Assembly: GCA_938002955.1 (NCBI GenBank)
Contig: CALLAA010000067.1
Span: 1 to 41,183, forward strand
From: an uncultured Acidimicrobiales bacterium
GTDB taxonomy: Bacteria; Actinomycetota; Acidimicrobiia; Acidimicrobiales; SHLQ01
Direction: 5' to 3'
DNA: 41,183 bases
The translations under genes and the position numbers were made by a program. Position 1 is the first letter of the stretch. Each line of letters begins with the position of its first letter. The notes below the pieces were generated by a model. It was not told the DNA's origin and searched no databases. It saw only the letters and a program-made list of their open reading frames with translations. Positions 1 to 8,265 of the stretch are shown here, piece by piece.

Positions 1-1113
1 GGCTTCACCGCCAAGGAAGCAGCGATCGAGGCAGCGCTCGGACTCGAAGGTCCGGGCGGCGGTGTGGTCGCCGCGGCGATCATCGGCGGCTCCGTGCTGA
101 CGGTTGCGTACACCGTCCGTTTCCTCATCACCGTCTTTGGCCCCGGACCACAGACGGCCGTCGCGCCGCGGCGAATGGCCATGACCGTTCCTGCCGCGCT
201 GCTCGGCCTCGCCAGCGTCCTCGGCTACATCTTCATCGGCATCGTCAACGACCTCGTCGTCCCCGCAGCTACCCAGTTAGACGCGAAGGCAGACGTCTAC
301 CTGCTGATTGCATGGCCAGGCCTCAAGACCGCATTCATTATCTCGGTCGCCGTCCTGATCGTCGGTGGGGTCCTGGGCCGAGTTGCCGCTACCGCCTCCA
401 CCCCGGTGCCCGAACCAGTCGGTGCGAACAACGCCGATTCACTCATCGACGGGTTGCTCGACCGAGCTCCACGAATCACCGCGGTTATCCAGCACGGTTC
501 GCTACCGGTGTACCTCGCAACGATGGGACTCGTGGTCCTCGTCGCCTCGACACCGTTTCTTTCCGGAATCGACACCGACGGCCTGACCTTCTGGGACGGT
601 CCCGTGCAAGGCGTGCTCGCCCTCGCCATCGTCGGATGTTCGATCGCTGGTACGCGGGTCGGATCGCGCCTTGGTGCTGCGCTCATCTTGGGTGCCGTCG
701 GCGTAGCCATGTCCGGCATCTTTCTCGTTCATGGCGCCCCCGATCTCGCCCTCACTCAGCTGCTCGTCGAAACGATTGTCGTCGTTGGATTCGTCCTCGG
801 ACTCGGACACCTCGCTCACGAATTTCCCCAGGTTGACCACACGTGGCGCGCAGTGCGGGTGGGCCTCGCTGTCGGCCTCGGGTTGCTGGTCCCCCTAGCG
901 CTCGTCGCCGCATCGGCAAACCCAACCGGCCAGGCTCCAATCGACGCCATCGCCGAAGGGTCAGCCGAGATCGGTGGAGGTAACAACACCGTCAACGTCG
1001 TGCTGACCGACCTTCGTGCGCTCGACACGCTCGGCGAGGTCGTCGTTCTGGCTACCGTCGCGGCCGGCATCTTGGCCCTCGCATCAAGCCGTCGAGGAGA
1101 GACGACCTCATGA
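1..1113 (+). CDS. mrpA: Na+/H+ antiporter Mrp subunit A, C-terminal part (5' partial)
   Basis: The frame is open from base 1, so this is the 3' end of a longer gene; GTG 64 is internal. MrpA is the largest, NuoL-like membrane subunit of the multisubunit Mrp Na+(K+)/H+ antiporter. The visible part has the last transmembrane helices of the NuoL-like core. After a hydrophilic stretch near residue 140 comes the MbhD/MbhE-like tail (around GTRVGSRLGAALILGAVGVA, then HGAPDLALTQLLVE and a final TDLRALDTLGE helix) found fused to full-length MrpA. The stop overlaps the mrpB start (ATGA), so it heads a translationally coupled operon. Subunit identity is secure from these motifs and from gene order. Confidence 0.93.
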   Translation, partial: GFTAKEAAIEAALGLEGPGGGVVAAAIIGGSVLTVAYTVRFLITVFGPGPQTAVAPRRMAMTVPAALLGLASVLGYIFIGIVNDLVVPAATQLDAKADVYLLIAWPGLKTAFIISVAVLIVGGVLGRVAATASTPVPEPVGANNADSLIDGLLDRAPRITAVIQHGSLPVYLATMGLVVLVASTPFLSGIDTDGLTFWDGPVQGVLALAIVGCSIAGTRVGSRLGAALILGAVGVAMSGIFLVHGAPDLALTQLLVETIVVVGFVLGLGHLAHEFPQVDHTWRAVRVGLAVGLGLLVPLALVAASANPTGQAPIDAIAEGSAEIGGGNNTVNVVLTDLRALDTLGEVVVLATVAAGILALASSRRGETTS

Positions 1114-1559
1114 CCAACACGTCACCAACAACGCACAGCAAGTCATTCAGCGTGCTCCCCGCAAGCGTCGCCCTGATCACGCCCATCGCAGCATTCGCTG
1201 GCATCTACCTGTTGTTCGCAGGACACAACAACCCTGGCGGAGGTTTCGCAGCCGGGCTTGTCTTCGGTGCCATCGTCACCCTGCGATCGCTCGCTGGTGT
1301 GCCCAACCGTCTCGACGCAACGTCGCTGATTTGCGCCGGCGTTCTGATCGTCGTCGCCGTCGCCGCGGCCCCGCTCTTCTTCGGTGACGCACTACTCGAC
1401 CAGAAGGTCGTCTCGGTCACCCTTCCCGTGCTCGGCAAGATCAAATCTGGCTCCGCTCTGCCATTCGACATCGGTGTCACCGCAATCGTCGTCGGACTGG
1501 TCATCGCCCTGCTGTCGGGGCTTCGTACCGGCGACGTGACCGAAGGGGATTCGCCGTGA
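1110..1559 (+). CDS. mrpB: Na+/H+ antiporter Mrp subunit B
   Basis: This is a 149-residue membrane protein of the MnhB family, part of the Mrp antiporter complex in the cytoplasmic membrane. It has about four transmembrane helices. The family signature is GHNNPGGGFAAGL near residues 33-45, followed by further helices and a short polar C-terminus. The ATG overlaps the mrpA stop by four bases and the next gene overlaps its stop, which fixes the start. The family is required for complex assembly and activity, but its own transport role is less clear. Confidence 0.93.
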   Translation: MTNTSPTTHSKSFSVLPASVALITPIAAFAGIYLLFAGHNNPGGGFAAGLVFGAIVTLRSLAGVPNRLDATSLICAGVLIVVAVAAAPLFFGDALLDQKVVSVTLPVLGKIKSGSALPFDIGVTAIVVGLVIALLSGLRTGDVTEGDSP

Positions 1560-1918
1560 GCATCGTCCTTCTCCTCGCCATCGGTGGGCTCACCGGCGGC
1601 GGCTTCTACCTGATCACCGCCCGCTCGCTCAGTCGAATCATCTTGGGGTTTGGCCTGCTTGGCCACGCCGCTGTGCTCGCATTGCTCGTGTCCGGCGGCG
1701 GGCCGGGCGCAGCGCCGCTCGTCGGCAACGGAGCCGACGCGATCGCCAACCCGATTCCTCAAGCACTCGCGCTCACGGCGATCGTGATCTCCTTCGGACT
1801 CACACTGTTCCTGTTGGCACTCGCACAACGTCGTCAGGATTTCTCCGGTGATGACTTGGTCGAGGACGACCTCGAGGACCGCCGCATCGCTACACAGCAC
1901 GAACGGAATGGCTCATGA
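1556..1918 (+). CDS. mrpC: Na+/H+ antiporter Mrp subunit C (NuoK-like)
   Basis: A 120-residue, three-helix membrane protein of the NuoK/MrpC family. The segment GGFYLITARSLSRIILGFGLLGHA is the usual MrpC N-terminal region, and NPIPQALALTAIVISFG is the conserved segment of the third helix. The GTG start overlaps the mrpB stop (GTGA). The polar C-terminal tail (about 25 residues, DDLVEDDLEDRR) is cytoplasmic by inference. It acts with MrpA and MrpD in the antiporter membrane domain. Confidence 0.93.
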   Translation: MSIVLLLAIGGLTGGGFYLITARSLSRIILGFGLLGHAAVLALLVSGGGPGAAPLVGNGADAIANPIPQALALTAIVISFGLTLFLLALAQRRQDFSGDDLVEDDLEDRRIATQHERNGS

Positions 1919-3396
1919 ATGCGCTGATCGCAATCACGATCTTGGCGCCTCTCGCCGCATCCGCGCTCGGACTGTTGTGGCGCCGCAATGTCATGGTCCG
2001 CGACATCACGACGTTCGCCGGGCTCCTTGCAGCATCCGTTGCGTCATTTTTCATTCTCGCCGGAGTCGCCGATGACGGAACGCACGTTGTGTGGGTTGGG
2101 GATTGGAACCCAGAGGTCGGAATCGTCCTCGTCGCCGATCTGTTCGCCGCACTCGTACTGCCGGTCGCGCTGACGATCATCCTCGTCGTTGAGATCTTTG
2201 CCATCGGTCAGCGGAGGACGAGTTGGGGCGCCAACCCGGCCCTCGCCGGTCCGCTCCTCGGAGTCCTGACATCGGGTGTTTCGCTCGCCTTCCTCACCGG
2301 CGACCTCTTCACCCTCTTCGTCGCATTCGAGCTGATCCTGGTATCGAGCTACGTGCTTTTGACGCATCAGGGTCAGCGAGCTCAGATCCGATCGGGCATG
2401 ACCTATGTGGTGATGAACCTCTTCTCCTCCACCCTCTTCCTGCTCGGCCTCGCAATCGTCTACGCCGCCACCGGCACCGTGAACATGGCGCTCCTCGCCG
2501 AGCGCGTCCCCGAGCTCCCCGACGCTGTCCAGCTTGGAATTGGCGGTTGGTTCTTCGTCGTATTTGGCACCAAAGCAGCGGTATTCCCGCTGTTCTCGTG
2601 GCTGCCGGACTCCTACCCAACCGCCCCCACGACGATCACCGCCGTCTTTGCTGGACTTCTCACCAAGATCGGCATCTACGCAATGATCCGCTTTCATACC
2701 CTCACCGACATGGCCGACCTTGGGCCGGCGATGCTCGTGCTCGCCGGATTCACGATGATCGTCGGTGCCATTGGGGCGCTCGCGCAAACCGACGTCAAAC
2801 GAATTCTCTCGTTCCACATCATCAGTCAGATCGGCTACATGCTCATGGGGCTGGGTCTGTTCTCGGTAGCTGGCACGACCGGTGCAATCCTCTTTCTCGT
2901 GCATCACATGCCGGTCAAAACCGTGCTCTTCCTGATCGGCGGTCTGATCGAGAACACCCAGGGCTCATCCCGGCTCTCGCGATCGGGAGGTCTGGCCACA
3001 GCGAAGCCATGGCTCGCTGTGCTGTTCGCAATCCCAGCGCTGAGCCTCGCCGGACTCCCGCCGTTCTCGGGCTTCGTTGCCAAACTCGCAGTGATCTCTG
3101 CGGGCGTCGACGCGTCCTCATCGGTCATTGTTGCCGTCGCCCTGATCGCCGGACTTCTGACGATGCTCTCGATGACCAAGATCTGGATCGGCGTGTTCTG
3201 GGGAGCCCCGTCAGAAGAAGCAGAACCCGTGCCGACCCGCCGAGGAAACCGGCGCATGATGATCACTGCAACCTCGCTCGCGGTCGCTGGCACCCTCACG
3301 ATCTCGGTCTTCGCAGGCACGTTGTTCGACCTCAGTGAGCGAGCCGCGATCGAGTTGCGGACACCGGGTACCTACGCCGCGGAGGTGCAACGATGA
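1915..3396 (+). CDS. mrpD: Na+/H+ antiporter Mrp subunit D (NuoN/M-like)
   Basis: A 493-residue polytopic membrane protein of the proton-conducting NuoL/M/N-MrpA/D family, with about 14 predicted helices. Landmarks are the helix-5 region FVAFELILVSSYVLL with its conserved glutamate, GTKAAVFPLFSWLPDSYPTAP with the conserved lysine, and the DVKRILSFHIISQIGYM segment. These belong to the proton pathway in related subunits. The ATG overlaps the mrpC stop (ATGA), and the mrpE start overlaps its own stop. The length is normal for MrpD. Confidence 0.95.
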   Translation: MNALIAITILAPLAASALGLLWRRNVMVRDITTFAGLLAASVASFFILAGVADDGTHVVWVGDWNPEVGIVLVADLFAALVLPVALTIILVVEIFAIGQRRTSWGANPALAGPLLGVLTSGVSLAFLTGDLFTLFVAFELILVSSYVLLTHQGQRAQIRSGMTYVVMNLFSSTLFLLGLAIVYAATGTVNMALLAERVPELPDAVQLGIGGWFFVVFGTKAAVFPLFSWLPDSYPTAPTTITAVFAGLLTKIGIYAMIRFHTLTDMADLGPAMLVLAGFTMIVGAIGALAQTDVKRILSFHIISQIGYMLMGLGLFSVAGTTGAILFLVHHMPVKTVLFLIGGLIENTQGSSRLSRSGGLATAKPWLAVLFAIPALSLAGLPPFSGFVAKLAVISAGVDASSSVIVAVALIAGLLTMLSMTKIWIGVFWGAPSEEAEPVPTRRGNRRMMITATSLAVAGTLTISVFAGTLFDLSERAAIELRTPGTYAAEVQR

Positions 3397-3902
3397 CGCG
3401 CATCATTCCAGCGGTCGGCATGGTCGTGCTTGGCGTCGTTGCATGGGTAGCGCTTTGGGGCGACTGGTCGTGGGCGAATGTCTTGGTCGGCGTCGTTCTC
3501 GCAACCCTCACCCTCGTCTTGCAACGTCGTGCGCGCTCGACGCCGTTCCGGGTCGAGCCCGGCGCTCTTGTGCGTCTCATCAGCATCGTGCTCGTCGACC
3601 TCGCCCGATCCACGGTGAGCGTCGCCAAAGAGGTGATCACGCCCACCGACTACACCGAAGAAGCGGTTCTCGCGATCGAGGTCGAGCCCGCCGCAATGTC
3701 GCACGCGCTACTGCTGACAGTTGCGATCACGCTCACCCCTGGCACCGCCGTCGTCGAAGTCGACCCAGCGTCCTCGACGCTCTACCTCCACGTGTTGCAC
3801 GCGAGGGATCGCGACGAGATCGCCGCACATGTGCACCAGCTCGCCGACCTCGCCGTCGCCGCTTTCCCATCCGACGCCCCGGCCATGGAGGCCTCACCAT
3901 GA
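3393..3902 (+). CDS. mrpE: Na+/H+ antiporter Mrp subunit E
   Basis: A 169-residue MnhE-family protein. Two N-terminal transmembrane helices precede a cytoplasmic alpha/beta domain. The stretch TLTPGTAVVEVDPASSTLYLHVL near residues 112-133 is the family signature (normally LTPGT followed by an aspartate-rich strand). It overlaps mrpD and mrpF by four bases each (ATGA). MrpE is the least conserved Mrp subunit and is thought to help assembly; no catalytic residues are known. Confidence 0.92.
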   Translation: MTRIIPAVGMVVLGVVAWVALWGDWSWANVLVGVVLATLTLVLQRRARSTPFRVEPGALVRLISIVLVDLARSTVSVAKEVITPTDYTEEAVLAIEVEPAAMSHALLLTVAITLTPGTAVVEVDPASSTLYLHVLHARDRDEIAAHVHQLADLAVAAFPSDAPAMEASP

Positions 3903-4165
3903 TCTCTTCGATTGCAATCGCTGGGTTTGTCTTCGGCGGGCTGTGCGGCGTGATTCGACTGATACGCGGACCCGGTCTCGCCGACCGGATTATGGCCATG
4001 GACGTCACGCTCATGTCGCTTATGGGCGCAATCGCCGTCGATGCAGCAACCCGTGGAGATACGACCAACCTGATCATCCTTGTCGTGATCGCCCTGATTG
4101 GATTCACTGCCACGATCGCCGCGACCCGCTTTCTCGAGGCCCTCGCCGATGGAGAAACACCATGA
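3899..4165 (+). CDS. mrpF: Na+/H+ antiporter Mrp subunit F
   Basis: An 88-residue protein with three transmembrane helices. RLIRGPGLADRIMAMD at residues 20-35 is the MrpF/PhaF signature (R-G-P-x2-D-R). The ATG lies in an ATGA overlap with the mrpE stop, and the stop overlaps the mrpG start. Longer in-frame readings upstream run through mrpE and are not real. It is a small membrane subunit that contacts MrpA and MrpG in the complex. Confidence 0.92.
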   Translation: MISSIAIAGFVFGGLCGVIRLIRGPGLADRIMAMDVTLMSLMGAIAVDAATRGDTTNLIILVVIALIGFTATIAATRFLEALADGETP

Positions 4166-4479
4166 CCATCGTGAGCTCAGTTTTGATGCTCGGAGGCTCG
4201 CTCGTCGCCGTCCTTGCCGGAATTGGAATCCTGCGGTTCTCGACCCCGTACGCACGATTTCACGCCGCTGGTAAGGCAAGCCCGGTGGCGTTCGTGATCA
4301 CCGCTATCGGAGCAGCCCTCGTCGCTGACGAGGGCGCCGGCATCTTGATCTTCGCAGCGATTGCGATGGTCTTGACCCTGCCCGTTGGTGTGCATCTTCT
4401 GTTCCGGGCCGCATATCGAACCACGAACAACCAACACCTCATCGTCGACGAACTCGACGCGACGATGTACGAGTCCTAG
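4162..4479 (+). CDS. mrpG: Na+/H+ antiporter Mrp subunit G
   Basis: A 105-residue protein of the MnhG family with three transmembrane helices. It carries the signature GILRFSTPYARFHAAGKA near residues 22-39 (family pattern: G-x2-R-x-P-D-x-Y-x-R-x-H-A). It starts in an ATGA overlap with mrpF and is the last mrp gene. A weak hairpin follows 12 bases after its stop, and the next gene begins about 100 bases downstream with unrelated content, so the operon probably ends here. Confidence 0.92.
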   Translation: MTIVSSVLMLGGSLVAVLAGIGILRFSTPYARFHAAGKASPVAFVITAIGAALVADEGAGILIFAAIAMVLTLPVGVHLLFRAAYRTTNNQHLIVDELDATMYES

Positions 4480-4490
4480 CTCGCGTTGGA

Positions 4491-4510
4491 CAGTGCCACC
4501 TGTGGCGCTG
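4491..4510 (+). terminator. Weak hairpin after the mrp operon
   Basis: The 7-nt arms CAGTGCC and GGCGCTG pair with one G-U wobble around a 6-nt loop, just after the mrpG stop. No T-tract follows, so an intrinsic terminator is only weakly supported. Confidence 0.3.
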
Positions 4511-4582
4511 AATCGGTTGGTAAGAGTTCGGTAGGAACACGAATCTGTGGCATACGGCAACGACCTAGCGGGTTGTAGTTAC

Positions 4583-5335
4583 ATGCACGCACGTCTCAAA
4601 CGAGTACTCGTCCTCGCCGCCTGGACTTCGGCGGTCGTTGGTTGGGTCCTGTACCAGCGGTCGACGGGTCTTGGAACCGTTGGGTCGCTTCAGCAATTCA
4701 TCGACAGCACCCGTGGCCAATGGTGGGCGCTTCTCGCCTTCGTCATCGTGTACGCCTTCCGTCCGATCGTGCTGTTCCCGGCGTCGCTCATGACGATTGC
4801 CGGAGGTCTACTCTTTGGACCGGTCGTCGGCATCGGAGCAACGATTGTCGGTGCGAACGCCTCGGCGATGGTTGCGTATTGGCTTGCCCGGTCGCTCGGC
4901 TTCGAGCGCGAACACGACCCAGACACCGCTGGCTTGATGGCACGCTGGTCGACACGAATGCGCAACGACAGCTTCGAGACCATCATGTTGATGCGCCTTG
5001 CGTTCTTGCCGTACGACTTGGTGAATTACGCCGCCGGTTTCCTGCGAATCCGCCCCATTGCCTTCTTGCTGGCCACGGCGATTGGATCGCTCCCCGGCAC
5101 GATCTCGTTCAGTCTCGCTGGCGCATCGATCGAGTCGCTCGAAGATGGTCCATCTGGAATCGACCCTGCCGTGCTCATCGCATCGGTCGTCCTGTTTGTG
5201 CTCAGCGTCAGTGTGTCGCGTTTCGTGAAGCGTCGCGAGGGGATCACCGATGACGACACCACCGACAGCGACGACGACGGCGACGCGATAGAAACTCCCG
5301 ACTCCCTCGACGTCGGCCTGACGCATCTCGTCTAG
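4583..5335 (+). CDS. VTT-domain (TVP38/TMEM64, DedA-like) membrane protein
   Basis: A polytopic protein of about 250 residues. The N-terminal helix is followed by the VTT/SNARE-associated domain: FPASLMTIAGGLLFGPVVGI and the GANASAMVAYWLARSLG helix, then RLAFLPYDLVNYAAGFLRI and IGSLPGTISF. These are the re-entrant-loop and helix motifs of the TVP38/DedA superfamily, whose members act in membrane lipid homeostasis or as scramblases and transporters. The C-terminus is a strongly acidic cytoplasmic tail (DDDTTDSDDDGD). I chose ATG 4583 because the membrane segment begins soon after. GTG 4547 is an in-frame alternative adding 12 residues, with AGGA upstream. The substrate is unknown. Confidence 0.82.
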   Translation: MHARLKRVLVLAAWTSAVVGWVLYQRSTGLGTVGSLQQFIDSTRGQWWALLAFVIVYAFRPIVLFPASLMTIAGGLLFGPVVGIGATIVGANASAMVAYWLARSLGFEREHDPDTAGLMARWSTRMRNDSFETIMLMRLAFLPYDLVNYAAGFLRIRPIAFLLATAIGSLPGTISFSLAGASIESLEDGPSGIDPAVLIASVVLFVLSVSVSRFVKRREGITDDDTTDSDDDGDAIETPDSLDVGLTHLV

Positions 5336-5363
5336 CGCCGAGACGAACGACAAAACGAACAAA

Positions 5364-5388
5364 GCCGACCGAGTTTTCCTCGGCCGGC
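5364..5388 (-). terminator. Rho-independent-like terminator of the aldolase gene
   Basis: A 10-bp stem (GCCGACCGAG with CTCGGCCGGC, one wobble) closes a 5-nt loop. Read on the minus strand, the hairpin is followed by a T-rich stretch (TTTGTTCGTTTTG), 77 bases past the aldolase stop. On the plus strand nothing T-rich follows, so it probably serves the minus-strand gene. Confidence 0.5.
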
Positions 5389-5464
5389 CCAGTTCGGTGA
5401 TTTGCCCTCTGATCTGTGTTGTTCTCGGCACTCCCAGCCGAGATCCGCCGAAGCGGGGGACCGC

Positions 5465-6352
5465 TTAGGTAGCCGAAGCGTCCCGGATGCTCTGGATCGT
5501 TGCATCGATGGTTGCGGTGAAGTCCTCGTCGGACTGCTGCGCGGACAGGCCTTCGCTCAGTGCACGAGAGAAGCTCGCGATCATGCCGTTGTTGCGGCTC
5601 AAGCGCTCGTTCGCGACGTCACGGCTGTATCCACCCGAGAGCGCAACGACGCGCACGACCTGTGGGTGTGCGATGAGGTCGGCGTAGAAGTTGTCTTCCT
5701 CGGGAAGGGTTACCTTCAACATGATGTGCTGGTCGGCGCTGAGCTGGTTCGCGTGCTCGAGCAACGACGCACGGAGCATGGCCTCGGCTTCTGCCTTCTC
5801 CGGAGAATTGATATCGACCTCGGGCTCGATGATCGGGACGAGGCCCGCAGCGATGATCTGGTGCCCGACCTCGAACTGCTGTGCAACGACGGCGTCGACG
5901 CCAGCCTGGTTCGCCATCTTGATGACCGAACGCATCTTGGTGCCGAACATGTTCTTGGCGACCGAGCGAGCAAGGAGGTCATCGAGGCCGGGGATCGGCT
6001 TCATGACCTGGCAGCCGTTTTCTTCGTCGGCCAGACCCTTGTCCACCTTGATAAACGGAACGACACCCTTCTCGTTCCAGAGGTAATCGCCGGTGTCTTG
6101 ACCCTCGACCTGACGATCCATCGTCATCTCGAAAAGGATTGCGCCGATCACTCGGTCACCCGTGAACGCTGAGTTCGTCATGATGCGGCTGCGCATCTCG
6201 TGAACCTTGTCGAACATCTCGTCGTCGCCGGAGTACTCGTCCTCGGAAACTCCGTATGCCAGCAGCGCCTTTGGAGTTGAGCCGCCGCTTTGATCGAGCG
6301 CAGCGATGAAGCCTGCGTCGTTGGACATCTTTTGGAGCTGGTCTTGGTTCAT
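5465..6352 (-). CDS. fda: Class I fructose-bisphosphate aldolase
   Basis: A 295-residue cytosolic glycolytic enzyme that cleaves fructose 1,6-bisphosphate to glyceraldehyde 3-phosphate and dihydroxyacetone phosphate. It matches the short bacterial class I aldolase type (FdaB-like). [14 protein letters not shown] near residues 17-30 is the signature start, [10 protein letters not shown] near 98-107 follows, and IIEPEVDI is near 174-181. The Schiff-base lysine is most likely K213 in [10 protein letters not shown], with ALSGGYSR for phosphate binding. The length is normal. The gene is monocistronic and convergent with the VTT gene, and its upstream region is shared with the divergent GH13 gene. 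Confidence 0.93.
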   Translation of the reverse strand: MNQDQLQKMSNDAGFIAALDQSGGSTPKALLAYGVSEDEYSGDDEMFDKVHEMRSRIMTNSAFTGDRVIGAILFEMTMDRQVEGQDTGDYLWNEKGVVPFIKVDKGLADEENGCQVMKPIPGLDDLLARSVAKNMFGTKMRSVIKMANQAGVDAVVAQQFEVGHQIIAAGLVPIIEPEVDINSPEKAEAEAMLRASLLEHANQLSADQHIMLKVTLPEEDNFYADLIAHPQVVRVVALSGGYSRDVANERLSRNNGMIASFSRALSEGLSAQQSDEDFTATIDATIQSIRDASAT

Positions 6353-6589
6353 GAATCTCTGCTTTTGTCGTGCCGAATGGACGTTGAATCGGACCGATGT
6401 GCCTCGGCAAAGCGTAAGCCCTGTGGCGAAGCCCGTCGTGAGACCAACAGACTAGATCGCCGACGCAAGTCTGGGCCTTGCATGTGACCAACAGACGCGA
6501 TATCGCCAGTCCAGACGTGACCAATTCGAGGCATCTGTTCGAACGATGTCGACTATCGCTGCGGACTATTGCGAAATTTGGTCCGTCGA

Positions 6590-6603
6590 TGTAACGATTT
6601 GCA
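6590..6603. promoter_or_regulatory. Putative LacI-type operator O1 (divergent centre)
   Basis: TGTAACGATTTGCA has the same half-sites as the other operators in this window (TGYAA...TTRCA, 4-nt centre) but a non-consensus centre. It starts exactly 21 bp before the next operator, placing both on one face of the helix. Confidence 0.45.
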
Positions 6604-6610
6604 TCGATTA

Positions 6611-6624
6611 TGTAAACGGTTACA
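6611..6624. promoter_or_regulatory. Putative LacI-type operator O2
   Basis: TGTAAACGGTTACA is a near-perfect palindrome with the central CG typical of LacI-family operators. It lies 76 bp upstream of the GH13 gene, which is followed by a lacI-type gene. The same motif recurs before the binding-protein gene and in the 17.5 kb divergent promoter region. Confidence 0.7.
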
Positions 6625-6699
6625 TTCGCGGGTGATCCGCGGCGTCACATCGCCGATTCGGTTCCTAAGCGAATAGAGCGTTATGAGTACAGAACGGCC

Positions 6700-8265
6700 A
6701 TGAGTACACAACAGTGGTGGAATCACGCGGTTGGCTATGAGGCGTACATCCGCTCCTTTGCCGACGGGAATGGCGACGGCGTGGGCGACTTCGTCGGCAT
6801 GCTCGACAAGCTCGACCATCTCGCCTGGCTCGGTATCGACATCTTGTGGATCACACCGTTCTATGTCTCGCCGATGCGCGATTGGGGATACGACGTTGCG
6901 GACTATGCAGCCATCGACCCCACGTATGGAACGCTCGACGACTTCGACGCCGTTATCGACAAAGCGCACCGTCTGAACATCCGCGTGCTCATCGATATCG
7001 TGCCCAACCACACAAGCGACCAACACCGATGGTTTCAGGCAGCGCTCGCCGAACCCGAGAGCAAGTACCGCGACTACTACGTATGGGCCGACGCCCCCGA
7101 AGATGGCTCGCTACCGAACAACTGGGTGGGCTACTTCGGCGGCAAGACCTGGACGCTCGACGAAGCGAGTGGTCAGTACTACCTGCACCTGTTCTTGCCC
7201 GAACAACCAGATCTCAACTGGCGCAACCCCGACGTCCTTGACGAGTTCGACGACATTCTTCGTTTCTGGCTCGATCGAGGAGTCGACGGGTTCCGGATCG
7301 ACGTGGCCCAAGCGCTCGTCAAGGACGAACAGCTTCGGTCGAACCCGCAGATTGGACCATCGGACGACTCGATGTTCCGCTGGGAACAATGGGATGCCTT
7401 CGACCACCAACACGACATCTTGCAGCCCGAATCTGTCGACATCTTCAAACGATGGAACCGCATCGCAAGCGAATACGGCGCACTACTTCTGGGCGAGACC
7501 TACGACCTCAAGATGCTCGACAAGCTCGACCGCCTCGTGAGCGGCGGCGACGCAATCCATGTCGGGTTCTGGTTCGGGGCGATGCACATGGACTGGGATG
7601 CTGGACAGATCCGATCCACGTTCGATTTCCCGCTTTCTCAGATCTCGGCGGGCTTGGGCTGGGCCCAAAACAGTCACGATGAGCATCGGTCCGTCACCCG
7701 CTTCGGAGGCGGAGACGTGGGCCGCCGCAGGGCGCTTTCTCTCGCGGTGTTGCTGCTCGGTCTGCCGGGACTCCCGTTCCTGTATCAGGGTGAGGAACTT
7801 GGCTTGCCGAGTGGTGAGCTTCCACCGGAAGCCAAACTCGACCCGATCGGTGGCGATGACCCAAACGCTGGTCGCGACGGCACCAGAACGCCGATGCCGT
7901 GGGCGCCAGGACCAGGGATGGGCTTTACCTCCCCAGGCGTCGAACCGTGGCTGCCTTTCGGGGGTCGCACCGATGCCGACACGGCCGAAGTCCAACGCAA
8001 CGAACCAACCTCGACTGCGCACGCCTATCGAGAACTGCTCGCCGTACGGCGTTCCCTTACATCGATCGCCGGAGAGGATCTCACGTGGATCGACTCGGGC
8101 GATCATGTCGTTGCGTTTCGGCGCGGTGACATTGCGTTCGTTGCCAACGTCTCCGAGGTTGCATCGGCCATGCCGTTCGATGGTGACGTCCTCTACCGGT
8201 CCGACGCCGGGACTGGCCAGACGCTCCTCGCCGATGAAGCGGCGATTGTTCGAGTGAGAACGTGA
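6700..8265 (+). CDS. GH13 alpha-glucosidase / oligosaccharide hydrolase
   Basis: A 521-residue retaining glycoside hydrolase of family 13 (oligo-1,6-glucosidase/alpha-glucosidase type). It has a TIM barrel and no signal peptide, so it hydrolyses imported glucosides in the cytoplasm. Conserved regions are seen in order: DIVPNH (region I, residues 99-104), GFRIDVAQ with nucleophile D201, LLGETYD with acid/base E266, and SHDEHR with H326/D327. Region IV reads SHD rather than the usual NHD. QGEELGLP is also present. The gene precedes and overlaps a lacI-type regulator (GTGA) and lies beside ABC sugar-uptake genes; two operators sit upstream. The exact linkage specificity (maltose, sucrose, trehalose-like) cannot be read from sequence. 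Confidence 0.9.
   Translation: MSTQQWWNHAVGYEAYIRSFADGNGDGVGDFVGMLDKLDHLAWLGIDILWITPFYVSPMRDWGYDVADYAAIDPTYGTLDDFDAVIDKAHRLNIRVLIDIVPNHTSDQHRWFQAALAEPESKYRDYYVWADAPEDGSLPNNWVGYFGGKTWTLDEASGQYYLHLFLPEQPDLNWRNPDVLDEFDDILRFWLDRGVDGFRIDVAQALVKDEQLRSNPQIGPSDDSMFRWEQWDAFDHQHDILQPESVDIFKRWNRIASEYGALLLGETYDLKMLDKLDRLVSGGDAIHVGFWFGAMHMDWDAGQIRSTFDFPLSQISAGLGWAQNSHDEHRSVTRFGGGDVGRRRALSLAVLLLGLPGLPFLYQGEELGLPSGELPPEAKLDPIGGDDPNAGRDGTRTPMPWAPGPGMGFTSPGVEPWLPFGGRTDADTAEVQRNEPTSTAHAYRELLAVRRSLTSIAGEDLTWIDSGDHVVAFRRGDIAFVANVSEVASAMPFDGDVLYRSDAGTGQTLLADEAAIVRVRT

Larger units (their letters stand above)
6353..6699. other. 347-bp divergent intergenic region (aldolase / GH13)
   Basis: No gene is seen. The GH13-proximal half is locally AT-richer and holds two LacI-type operators (6590-6603 and 6611-6624). 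A 9-nt direct repeat ATGAGTACA occurs at 6683 and again at the GH13 start codon, 6700. No clear Shine-Dalgarno sequence precedes ATG 6700. Promoters for both divergent genes must lie here, but no hexamer pair is convincing. Confidence 0.6.

Noticed and set aside
2044-2907. 287-codon minus-strand open frame inside mrpD
   Set aside because: It is a shadow of mrpD; its composition is strongly acidic and polar, with no domain and no ribosome binding site.
5364-5388. Terminator for the VTT-domain gene on the plus strand
   Set aside because: Nothing T-rich follows on the plus strand; the T-rich side is on the minus strand, so it fits the aldolase.
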